Source: Scenedesmus sp. ARA3
Taxonomy: Eukaryota > Chlorophyta > Chlorophyceae > Sphaeropleales > Scenedesmaceae
Reading direction: 5' to 3'
Assembly (NCBI GenBank): GCA_004335835.1
Contig: RWJK01001886.1
Coordinates: 1 to 64,000 of the forward strand
Length of the DNA stretch: 64,000 bases
Numbering within the stretch: the first letter of the stretch is position 1; every line of letters starts with the position of its first letter. Made by a program: the position numbers and the translations under genes. Under the pieces are notes generated by a model. It had not been told where the DNA came from. It worked only from the letters and a program-made list of their open reading frames with translations, and searched no databases. Below are positions 1 to 10,614 of this stretch, in pieces.

Positions 1-1924
1 CGTTTTGCAATGATTTCACTCCGTGCAGTGGGGCGTATCGACGAGTGAAATTTGAAACGAAATGAAATGAAATGAAAGGAATCGAAACGTGAAATTTGAA
101 ACGGCACACCCCTGGACCAATGCTGTCGGGCGCATTCCATCTATCAAACCGTTGGATTCAAATTTGTACAATGGCCATCCTGTTTGTGCTGGCAGCAAGA
201 TGTGCCATCGGCACACCAAGTGCTTCAGCCCAGTCCTGCAGGGTTGCAAGGGAACTGCCGTAGTACAACAACCACGGCTAAACGAAGAATTTTTTTAATG
301 CGAAACTAGCATATTCTGCCTCTACCGTGCATGTGTCCTGCCAGGCCTGCACCTGCACCTGACATCTGGGGGGCTTCTGCAGTACAACTGTTGCCGCTGC
401 ACAGGTGTGCTGTCCTTTTATGACCATAACATGCACTTAAAAGTCATCCACGACATCATTTACAGGTTCTGTGAGCAGCCAACAGTCATCCACAGCAGCA
501 TGCTGTGGATGCACCAGTCAGGCGCTGTGGACGACTTGAGGATGGGTTGTGGATCAGGCTTGGCCATAGCCTGATCAGGCTGCTGCTGCTGCAGTTGACA
601 GCAGATTTGCTGTCCTAGTGTCACCCGCAGCAACGCTCCACGCAATCAGAAGTATCGTGCAAGGAACTACTACTTTCTCAAGGTGCAAAAGCACTGGCCT
701 GCCCATAGTGGCGAGCTGGGAGGCGGCATTAGCCCCTCATACGTCAAGACCTCCTTGTGCGCAGGCCTTGGTGCTGCATACGGCCTACTAGATCTTCGAA
801 AGACAACACAATTAAGTTGAAGCATCTGCCGGCACGGTGAATGGCTGTTGCAAATATAAAAGTAGGGCGGTGCGAACTTTTGGTCTTCACACCCGCGGTG
901 GGTGACCCACCCATCTGTAACACAGACTGCTGCACACGCCATTGCAACGCTAGTTTTCAAAACACCAAGGTGTAGCCAGCTGCTAGCTGGATAAATCAAG
1001 ATCTGCCCAGCGCACACGCCTGGCACTTGTGGACAGAGCATCCTGCTGCAGCGAAGGCAGGGCTACGTAGCTCGGAGAGAGCGTTCCGCACCCAAGTTAC
1101 GTCAACATAGCCGAGAAGCAGCAAGATGCGGTCATCGCCGTCTGGCACTATAAAGACGAGGAGCGCTAGCCCAAAGTCAGCGAAGGGGCTACTGCTTGCC
1201 GCGCTGTGCATCGCCTGTGCCTGTGCTGCTTCGTATGTGGCTGGACTTCACGCTTCCAGGTGCAAGCTTACTGGTGCGTGGGTGGGCAGCTGGCAAGGAG
1301 GGTTGTCGGTTGAACTCACATGTCAGACATGAGGCCTAGGCATGTGGAAGACATGTGGCAGCATGTGGCACAGCAGAGGCATGACTCACTGCTGAAGAAA
1401 CATGTGCCGGCATGTAGCAGCCCTGGTCCGCAGTACAACCGTCATTTGGTACTGCAAGCAGTGCAGCAAGCTGCTCACTGCTCCACGTTGCAAGCAGCAG
1501 TTGAACCACTGGCAAGAGGCATTGTAAGTACTGCTTCAGTGCTACCCCTCAACCTACTGCTGGGCGCAACAAGGAATACTGTAGAATTGCCACTGCCACT
1601 AGAAAACAATGCAGCAGACTTGCACACCCAGCAGCCCTGCTGCGTAAAGACCAATACAGCAGCAACATGTTTGCATCCATGGATGCGGTGTGGCCGCACC
1701 GCTGTATGTTTGACAATTATCCCACTACACTCCTTGACAAGTAAGCCTCAGCCATCCCATTGCTGCTGCTGCTGCTGCTACTGCTGCCTCTTTCTGCTCC
1801 TGCTGTTGCTGCTGTCAGCCGTCATCCATGGTGCAGCCTCGCCAGCGCACCCACAGCAGCAGCAGCCTGTGCGGCACATTGCGCCAGCTTCACCACCAGC
1901 CATCGCTGCAACCCACCAGCCACC

Positions 1925-1964
<40 letters not shown>

Positions 1965-1982
1965 TCTGCTGCCCATGCCCCC
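1..1982. other. Upstream region, no confident gene
   Basis: No family-recognisable coding exon is visible here. The one candidate is an open stretch starting at ATG 1126 on the plus strand. It has a basic N-terminus followed by a hydrophobic segment (residues about 20-40, core LLLAALCIACACAA) and a possible donor at 1260. It could be a leader or anchor exon of the downstream polyamine gene, but I found no acceptor whose phase matches, so it is not joined. The open frame running from 1320 into the decarboxylase exon is low-complexity and not family-like. Confidence 0.4.
1920..1975 (+). repeat. CAG trinucleotide run
   Basis: A nearly pure (CAG)n tract just upstream of the SpeD start. In the decarboxylase frame it would read poly-Ser. 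Similar tracts recur throughout the window, both in exons and next to splice acceptors. Confidence 0.9.
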
Positions 1983-4860
1983 ATGGGTCGTCACACCCTC
2001 CTCGAGTTCTACAACATTCCCGAGCACCTTTTTGCGCCCCTGACAGACATAGACACCCTGCAGCGCTCCCTCACTGTGCTCATCCAGCAGTCCGCTATGA
2101 CCTACCTAGGCCATTCCTGCCACGTCTTTGCCGGTACGCAAGGCGTGACGTGTGTGTTCCTGCTGTCGGAGTCACACCTGTCCCTCCACACCTGGCCGGA
2201 GCACCACTACGCAGGTGGGCTGGCAACGTGTACAAATGGTCGGGTTGCGCCATACAGGCCTCTGACTGTACTGCATGCAGAGGGTAGTAGCTGCAGCAAC
2301 CGAGGCTGCACCCCGTCAGCTGCGGCGGCTCTGCTGTCAGCTAACACCTTGCGGTGAGCTGCATGCATGCATGCCTCACACAGCATTGCAGCAGGAAATC
2401 GGAGCCCGGGCCCCACCTGTTGTAATTCAACACAAACACACATACACAGCTGTAACGACCAAATCGCTGCCCGGTGTTGTCATCGCCTCATGCAGCGCTC
2501 GACATCTTCACGTGCGGCAAAGCTGCCCACCCTGAGGTGATGGAGCAGGGCCTGCGCGAGCTGCTGCAGCCAGGGCTGGTGCTAAGGCAGCAGCTCGCTC
2601 GTGGAGGCTTGGAGCTGGACAAGCTCTCTCCTGAGCAGCGCAAAGCCAAGGTGGGCTCATGTATATTAAATAGTACTCATAGTAGTTATCTAGAAAGCAA
2701 GTGATTTACAATGTCTTTGGCTCCTTAGCAATGTTTGCCAGTCGGCTCGATGGAAATCAAAGAAATGAGCAGCGCAAAGGCAAGGTGGGAGGCAGCAGCT
2801 TGAAGAGGCTGCGCAGGCAGGAAAGAGGCTGCAGTGTTAAGAGGCGTGGGATTTCGGGTTGCATTTGCAGCGGTGACAATGCATGGAGGATGGAGGATGC
2901 GCGTACGAGTGGTGCAGGTGTTGCAGCTGTGCAAGCAGGTATGCAGCAGCAGCGGCAGTTGATGCTGTAGCTGGTTGATAACGCCGTTCCAGCGGCACTC
3001 AGCAAAACATGCAGGCAGCGGTGTGTTACCGTGTGCAGAGATTATGCGTGCAAGCAGCCAGTGTGCCTGCTACAAGCAGGAAAGCATTGTCACTGGGTGC
3101 TGTTCAGCTGTCACATATAACATGGACAGCAGCCACAACCAGCTATATCAAAATACTTTGTGGTTTCAACTGCTGCCAGGTGCTGCATACTTTTATGGCC
3201 AACGGCCAAGACGGCGAAAGCTTGGGGCAGGTGTTGCACCAGGTGAGTCGGCAGCTGCAGCAGCAGCAGCAGCAAGTGGCGGCGGCGGCCCCAGTATGTG
3301 CAAGGAGCAGCAGAAGCAGCTGCAGCAGCAGCACTGTGTGAGGCTTATCATGAGCAGAAGAGCAGTTGCACACGATGTGAACTCAAACCAATGGACCCAC
3401 CAACAGGACACGCGCTGTGTGCGTCAACAGCTGCATGCCTGCGCCAAGGCTACCTCAATTGTATGTGGCTGACTTGTCAAGTTCACAGCCCGTAAAGTGC
3501 ATTACATTAGCAGAAGCATAGCGCAATGCAATCCTTCCATTACAGCTCTCCACAAGCTCATCATTTAGGGACTGAAGCACGATGCTGAGCATCACACACT
3601 GCATACACCAGGCCAGCAGGCAACCCTTGTCCTCTTCCACTGCGTTGTTGCTCTCTGCAGGTCCCAATCCTGCACTCAAGCGCCAGCCGCTACCAGTCCA
3701 TCACAGTCATAGAGGTTCCAGGTCAGCTAGGCAGGTGTCTCATGCTGGACAACACCATCCAGTTCTGCTCCCAGGATCTAGATGGCTACACAGACCACAT
3801 GGCCCGCCACCCCCTGCAGCTGATGCAAGCTGTACGCGGATGCGGCCCTGCAGCAGACAGGCTGACGGCAAGCACAAACTTGGAATCCAGAGGCAACAGC
3901 CCTGCTGCCGCTGCTGCTGCTGCAGCAGCAGATGCAGATGCGCTGCCAGTGTCTGTTACGCCAGTCACATCTGCGCCTGCTGCATCATCGCCCATTGAGG
4001 GACACGTGACCTGTCGCAAGTCACTGCTGCAGCCGCCTGATCACATTATGCAAGCTGCTGCTGCAGCTGGCGGTGCTGCACGCACTGCCAGCACTGCTGG
4101 TGGTATGCCGAGTTGCCTTGGGGCATCTGAGAAGAGCAAGGCACGAGTGCTGCTAGTTGGTGGTGGTGATGGCTGGATTGCGGGCCACCTTGTCAGCTGC
4201 TATGGCGATTATGTTGAGCATGTGACGGCTGTTGAGCTTGATAAGGCTGTGTCTGATGTCACGCAGCAGCATTTCCGGCACATTATGCATCATGGCTCGC
4301 CCTTCAGGCATCCCCGCATCACTTGGGAGTATCAGGATGCGTACGCTTGGGCACTGCAGAAGGCTACACAGTGCAGCAGCGATGCAGGGGTGAGGACCGA
4401 AGCATCTAACAGCAGCAGCGCACCTCACGCACCAGGACCGGCAGCGACTGAATACCCTGCAGCAGCAGCGGAAGGGCGGCGGCTGCTTGTTGACACTGCT
4501 GGCAGCTCCAAAATAGCTGCCCCATCCAGCCACATCAAAGGTGACGGCAGCCCCCATGGCTCAAAAAGCACAACGGACTGTGCAGGGTATGACGTGGTGA
4601 TCATCGACTCCACAGACTTCACTTTTGCGGCTGCAAGCAAGCTGCACAGTGAGGCGTTCTATGCTGCTTTGCATGCGCTGATGCGCCCCCAGGCAGCGCT
4701 GATTCAGATTGTTGAAATTTACATGCGCGTGTTTGAACAGGACTTTGCAAAGATGGAGAGTGCCCTGCGCAGTGCAGGATGGCAGGGAGTGGGCAGGAGC
4801 AGCGTGTTTGTGCCATCTTACAGTGGAGAGGCGCTGATGCTGCATGCAGTGAAGCATTAG
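1983..4860 (+). CDS. Fused S-adenosylmethionine decarboxylase (SpeD type) - spermidine synthase
   Basis: Proposed exons are 1983-2214, 2496-2650, 3180-3242 and 3661-4860; phases agree and give 549 residues. The N-terminal part is a bacterial-type SpeD: it begins GRHTLLEFY, carries the processing site ESHLSLHTWPE (the Ser becomes the pyruvoyl cofactor), and the exon join restores YAALDIFTCG with the conserved Cys. The C-terminal part is a spermidine synthase with the AdoMet-type loop LLVGGGDGW, an acidic VELDKA and the catalytic Asp region VVIIDSTDF. Family knowledge: SpeD makes decarboxylated AdoMet, the aminopropyl donor that the synthase transfers to putrescine, so the fusion couples consecutive steps. 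The start is set at the ATG directly before the SpeD domain; an upstream Ser-rich or targeting extension is possible. The 63-base third exon is the least certain. Low-complexity Ala and Ser insertions lie inside the synthase part. A decoy copy of the exon 2 donor lies in intron 2. Confidence 0.85.
2625..2790 (+). repeat. Duplicated exon edge and donor in the SpeD-SpeE gene
   Basis: The end of exon 2 (GAGCAGCGCAAAGCCAAG followed by gtggg, ending at 2650) is repeated about 131 bases downstream in the intron as GAGCAGCGCAAAGGCAAG followed by gtggg (about 2767-2789). The second copy is not joined to an open exon and appears to be a decoy donor. Confidence 0.7.
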
Positions 4861-7800
4861 GCACACTGCTTGAGTTGCTACAGATCAGCGTGAGATCTCG
4901 CCACGCCATAGCGCATGTGATGTCGCACAGGCTCAACCGTCTGATGGTTGGTGGAACTGGAATACAACTTAGGGTGTCTGCAAATCGTTGGCACCTTTTA
5001 GGCATGCGATACATTGGATGCATCAGATACATTCTGCGTGCGCTTTGGTTGTGAGGGTCAGCATTACAGAGTTGTCTATTGGGATTTGAGGGGCTGTTTG
5101 ATGAGGCATGACACCAGGTGTATTGCATGCCGCTGCATGTGGCTTTCCTAAAATCAATAAAGTGTCACGTGTTGGAAGGATTTGTCTGTCTTTGGGTGCG
5201 CCGCATGGCAATGCGGTGGCACCTGCAACAGCAGAGGGCTCGCGCGTGCTGCCTTATGCATGTGCATGGAACCATGATCTGGGCTGGCTCCTTGCTCAGG
5301 GCTTCAATCAGACTAGGCTACACTGCTTGTGCATTGACCCTGTGTGGCTTCTGCTAAAGGTGTGTTTATGGTTGATAATGTGGCAGCGCAACCCACCGCT
5401 TCTGTTAAAGGTGTGTTTATGATTCATGGTATGGCAGCGCAATTTAACATCTGCCTCTCAGGTGCCTGGTGCTACTTAGCACGAGTGGCACCTGGGGTGG
5501 CTTATATCCCACCCCATTGCTGCCAGGTCGTTTAAACGCATTTGAACACTTTTGAGCACACCTCCTGTGCGAGGCGTGGCATCCATAGCAGCTGCACACA
5601 GCCCCCTGCCAACTCCTGTGCTGGTGATGTCCTGGCTTCCTTACACTTCCCATGATGTGGCAACACATGTGCAGTGACACTGCAGGGAGGGGGGGGGGCA
5701 CCCAACCATGCTGGGGTGTGGCCATTCTAGGTTTTGTTGCACTTGGCTTTGAAGGTTGCGTAGCATGGTCAGATGCAGGGTGTATGAGTCCATTGTGTTA
5801 GGGACAGCCACATCGAGCAAAAACGTCAAGGGTGTGTGTGTGTGTGCATCTTTGATGCATGCATGGCAAAAGTGTTGGGTCGAACCCCATCATCCTGGGC
5901 GCGTCAAAAGCATCGGTGAAACGCCTGCAGTGTGGGTCCCGTTGTGCAGAGTGTGAGTGCCATTTCGTGTTACTGCTGCTGCTCAGCCACTGAAGACAGT
6001 GCAGTGCAGCATTTGCTTCACAGCAGCCTTTGCACAGAGGGAAGCGCAATTTGTGCAGCTTTCTTGTTGTTGCATTCAGATGGTTTGTGGCATCTTTTTG
6101 CCTGCTGCATGTTGTTGTCAACATGCATGTTGCGTATCCTGTGTTCTGTGAGGAGGTATCTGATGTGCCGCACGTGCACCTGCATACATATGTTGATGTA
6201 TAGATATTATGTCACATATACTTGCAGCAGCACTGGCAATTGCCCTGGTTGCAGAGCTGGTTTACGAGGTGCTGCGCGCATGCCAGAGTCTGGTCAGACC
6301 CAGCTACGGCACAGAGAGCGAGTGCAAACTGGGATGGTAGTAAACTGCATGTTTGATACACACTGTGTATACCAGCCGGGCTGGCAGCCCGGTCAGCTGT
6401 TAGTGTGAGCACCAGCATATCCTGGTCAGGTTCCTTTCGCTCTTTTGGTAGTAGACAATTGTGGAAGAGAGTGTACAGAGTATGCATGGAGTTTGCAGTT
6501 GTGTGTTGCATCTTCTGTGATCAGTGCTATCTACATTGTGCTTTGCACAGCATACCACCGCTTTGTCTGCTGGCTGTGCTAGTATGACAGACGCATTGCC
6601 GAGCCCGTGCGTCAGTCCAGAGGTGGCCTCTTGGTCTGGTGAGTGTTACATTTGTGTTACGCGAGGGGTTGTGTGTGGCGCCTGCTCGCCCTACTTGTTG
6701 ACAAAGGAAATACACTTGGATGCACGCCAGCAGCACAGCAATATTGGTTGTAGTGATACAATCCACGGTTCATCAGGGTGTTACCTTGTGATCAGTCATT
6801 GTGATGCTTCAGCATGAAGTGCAGTGCATCATGCAGTGCAGCGCACACTGAGCTGCAGCAGCTTGCTGAATGTTCGAAACGTGGCGGCATGCATGCGTGC
6901 TGCCACAGCCCAGGCAGGGCCCTGCAGCAGAGTCACTAGCTGTGCAACACTCTGGGTGCACCCTGCAGGGCCATGCTTCTCTTTGCACTGCGCCGCACGC
7001 CAGCTGGCGCACATGCGTGGGCCAGAGACACACGATCGCGAGCGGGAGCTTGAATGTGTTGACTCGCAGGCCGGCAGCATGAGCATATGATGGTGTGCAC
7101 AGATGCACATGGGGCATATCTGTCAGAGCTGATTATGACGTCAGAGTCGACACTGAAATGGCATTTCCCACTCACGCCTGTACATGCATGTAAGCTTTTA
7201 CAGCAGCTGTGGTTCTCTTTTCACTGCGCGGCCTGATCACGTGACCTCGGCCGCGTGGGGAGGCGACAGGCTCCTTGGGCAGAGGAGAAAGCCACTAGCG
7301 GCGCTCAGCGCTGTTACAGCGGTTGTGTGGCTGTGTACTTCGCCTGCCATGCATACGGGCCGATGGCCTCAGTTTGTTGTTGCATGTTTGCAGTTTTTGC
7401 TTACTACTTAGCTACATTCATTGTGCCAGAAGCAAAAGAGAGTGCCAAAAGCAAAAAAGAAGCATAAAACCCTGTCAGACACCCTCTTGACTCGCGCGTT
7501 ACTGACGTGGCGACAACCACACTCGCGGCTGGGCTACAGGAGACGTGCATTGGTTGGTTTTCGTAATATTTTGTCAGTTTTGGCATGACCTCGATCGCAA
7601 TAGCAAGTTCAGACTTGAAAGCTTTCAAACAGCAAGGTCACCTCTCGTCACCCACCAAGCTGAAGCAGCCAGCGTCTGCATCCAGCTACCGTTCGAATAG
7701 CAAACCTTAAAGTGTTGCGCTCTGGCGCTGCAGGTAGCTCAGACAGATGCGCTGGCTTGTAGGTGCTGAGCTTTTTAGCTCGGCCTCTGTATTGGTGGCC

Positions 7801-8123
7801 TTGAATTACGTGTTTGGATCAGGTGAGGCTGAGTTTTCAGCTCGGACACATTGCTTCTCCATGTTTTCAACGTGGGAGTTGGAGGGCTTGCAAGCCGTGC
7901 TGAGCTGTCCGCCAGATCTACGGCTGATTAACTCAAGCTTGCGTAAATGTCAAACTAAGAGGGTCGCAGCTGGCTTTGCTGCGCCCTTTTTGAGGAGTAG
8001 TGTGGTAGTCTCCAGCTTCCCTCACATCGTTCCAACCTCCAACTGTTGCTTCCGCTTGCCTCCCATTCGCTTTGTAGGCGCATGATGCTCATCGAGCTCT
8101 GCGCGCGCGCAAGGTCCGCTGCC
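4861..8123. other. Intergenic region, no confident gene
   Basis: This holds the 3' flank of the polyamine gene, with an AATAAA-like motif at 5156-5161. A two-copy repeat of about 51 bases starts at 5347 and 5398 and shares AAAGGTGTGTTTATG. There are G and GT runs at 5686-5699 and 5831-5844. One weak protein-like tail sits at 7395-7467 and ends VPEAKESAKSKKEA before a stop, preceded by a hydrophobic stretch and a possible acceptor ending at 7391. It could be the last exon of a small membrane protein, but I could not build the rest. Confidence 0.4.
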
Positions 8124-10614
8124 ATGAACACGTCGAAGACCCCACAGCAGCAGGTCAACACAGCAGCTTGATCACCTGGCCTGAGCTACAGTGAAGCCAG
8201 GAAGGCAGTGGAGTGTCAGGGCCAACAGCTGCTGTTCAGTCAGCTTTGGCGCTTGGTTTGCACAACACAGCAGTATCAACTGTTTCGGAAGACATGTCGG
8301 GCAAGCTGTACATGCTGACCCCCATCTCTTCCCCAATGGTGACTCGCCCAACATCGCCAACAGCAGGCGAGGCAGCAGGAGCTACAGCAGCATCTTTTGA
8401 AGAATCGGCAGGCATGCTCAGTGGCAGCAGCCTTGGCACCAGCCGCTTTGCTAAGCTGGGCCGTGCTGTTACTAGCAGCACTGCCTCTGGAGAGCTTCCT
8501 ACAAATGCAGACTGCTCGCCCTTTGCAATAGCAGCGATGCAGCCTGCGCGCACCGGCAGCCCAGAAGCTGCCGCATCCTCTCCTGCAGGCAACCGCAGCA
8601 GCAGCAGCGCTGCCCAACAGCAGGTTCGCTGGCGCTCGCCGCCCTGCTGCTCTAGCTGTGGCGCAGCAAAGGCAGACGGTGGCTGCTGCAGCGGCTGCGG
8701 CGGGAGGTTCTGCAAGGCATGCATGCTGCCTGAGTGCAGCAGCAGCAGGATGGATGGGGTGCCGGACGCTGCTGCGGCTTCTGCAAAGGCAGCCTCACCG
8801 GCAGCAGGGCGCAGCGGCCTGGGAGGCTCCTGCAGCAACTGCAGCAGCCTGTGCAACGCATGCAAGCCGATCATCTGCAGGTGAGCACACCTAGGAGGAT
8901 GCATCAGCAGGCAGCAGTTATTCACTGAATTTGGCACTAGCTGTACATGTTCCTGCAAACGGCAGCCCCCAAATGGTGCTTGTGATTGCATGCAGCATGC
9001 TTGCTCCAGCTGCGCTGTTTGGCCCGGCTGCCGGGTCCCTGTGTGCGGTGTGGTGTGGTGCCTTGAATCCCGCACATATGCGTAGCGCGCATAGCATGAC
9101 CACCGCACTTGCAGCGCAAACTGATGTCAACATGGCCTGCTGGCAAATCCTCCTCATCCCATCCCACGCATGTCTTGTGCGATAAACATGCGTTCACCTG
9201 TCTGCCCTGCTGCAATCTCTTTCGCCCTGCCTGCTGCGCAGCTTTTGTGAGCTTAGCAGCGGCACAGCAGCTGCAGGCCGCATGTGTGAGGCTTGTGCAG
9301 GCACCTGCGACTGCTGCAAGCGCCCAGCATGCGACCCCTGTGCAGCCTCCTTTGCTGCATGCGCCAGCTGCGGCTTTGCAACATGTGAGGCGTGCAGCCT
9401 GCAGATGCGCATGGGGCGGGAGGGAGTGGCGCGCGGCGCTGCTGCTGCTGCTGGTGCAAATGGTGCTGGCTGCTGGTGCGCGCCGCCGCTGCGCTCTGCA
9501 AGCAATGTCAGGTGGGTGCAGCTTACGTGCTTGCAGCGCTGCTGGTGCTTGAAGCTGTTTTGAAAAGCCTGCTTTTTAAGTGATGATCAGGGCGTGGTGG
9601 CGAAGTCAGGTCCGAAGATTTGCTGGGAAGCAGCTAGCACAGCCTGCGGCCGGTTCCAAGCAGCATTGGCGGACGTCGCTGTTCTGCTGCTGCATGTGCA
9701 CCTGCTGCTGCCGCTGGCACCTTGGCTCACCTTGTGTCGCCTGCTGTCATTTCTGCTGCTGCTACATGTGTTTCCAGCAGGCACGTGAGCAGCCAGCGCT
9801 ACCAGCTGTCACAGCTGCACCCATCAGTGCTTGCCTCATCCATGCAGGCCGCAGGCTTGAGCTGTTCATGCTGCTGCATCTGCACCTGCTGCCGCCGCTG
9901 GCACCTGGGCTCATTTGCTGTCGCCGCTGCTGCTTCATGCTTTCCTGCAGGCACGTGAGCAGCCAGCGCTACCAGCTGTCACAGCTGCACCCATCAGTGC
10001 TTGCCTCATCCATGCAGGCCGCAGGCCTGCGCGACCCTGAGGATTACGAGGATGACGAAAACGACAACAGCTACGACGATTTTGAATACAATTTTGAATT
10101 CAACCCCGCCACCAGCAGCAGCGTCATGAATGCGGCGGCAGCGTTTGATGCGCTGGCGCGCGGCGGCGGCGGCAGCAGCGAGCCAGACAAGCAGCAGCGG
10201 CAGGACATGCAGCAGCAGCTGGATGCTGATGTGCTGTCTGCACACCACAGACACTGGGCTGGTGCTGCTTCAGGTTCAGATCGCCTGGCTGGCTTGGATG
10301 CTAAGTCCCTCGGGGCCGTCTTGGGTGCAATTGGATCACTTAGTGGCTCGCTCAGTGGTGCGTATGGGCTGGCTAGCCCCGGCAGCAGCCACAGCAGCGG
10401 CAGCCACATGCTGCAGGGTAGCTATCAGGGCTCATTTGCTGCTGCTGCTGCGGCGGCTGCGGCTGCCAGCAGCGGCAGCAGCGCTGCGTACTACCACCAA
10501 CACCAGCAGCAGCAGCAACAGCAGCGGGCGGCAGGCGGCACTGGGGCTGCAGCTGTGGTGGCGGCTGCAGCTGCTGCTGGGCTGGGCGCACAGCGCGAGG
10601 TTCGGTGTGTTTGA
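8124..10614 (+). CDS. Cys-rich protein with acidic and Ala/Gln-rich tail, unrecognised
   Basis: Proposed exons are 8124-8153, 8240-8880, 9242-9511 and 9951-10614; phases agree and give 534 residues. The first exon (MNTSKTPQQQ) is tentative; without it the start would be ATG 8294 (MSGKLYML). A Ser/Ala-rich N-terminal third is followed by clustered CxxC pairs spread over exons 2 and 3 (CCSSCG, CCSGCGG, CKAC, CSNC, CNAC, then CEAC, CDCCKR, CDPC, CASCG, CEAC). This suggests several zinc-binding knuckles in tandem. An acidic run follows (DPEDYEDDENDNSYDDFE, starting near residue 321), then a low-complexity Ser/Ala/Gln tail with HQHQQQQQQQ. I do not recognise the family; no RING, FYVE or B-box spacing fits cleanly. 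A duplicated copy of the last exon's 5' edge lies in intron 3. Confidence 0.6.
9683..10026 (+). repeat. Two-copy tandem repeat at the acceptor of the last Cys-rich exon
   Basis: The first 76 bases of the last exon (9951-10026) occur unchanged at 9781-9856, with about 90 bases of similar, more diverged intron upstream of each copy. The downstream copy continues into the open exon in the correct phase. The upstream copy has an AG before it but runs into sequence with no good donor. It is therefore a decoy acceptor, or a dead exon copy, inside the intron. Confidence 0.85.

Noticed and set aside
1320..2357. Long plus-strand open frame of 345 codons as a single gene
   Set aside because: Only its last part (from 1983) matches a family. 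The upstream part is low-complexity, and the frame reads through the donor at 2215 into intron.
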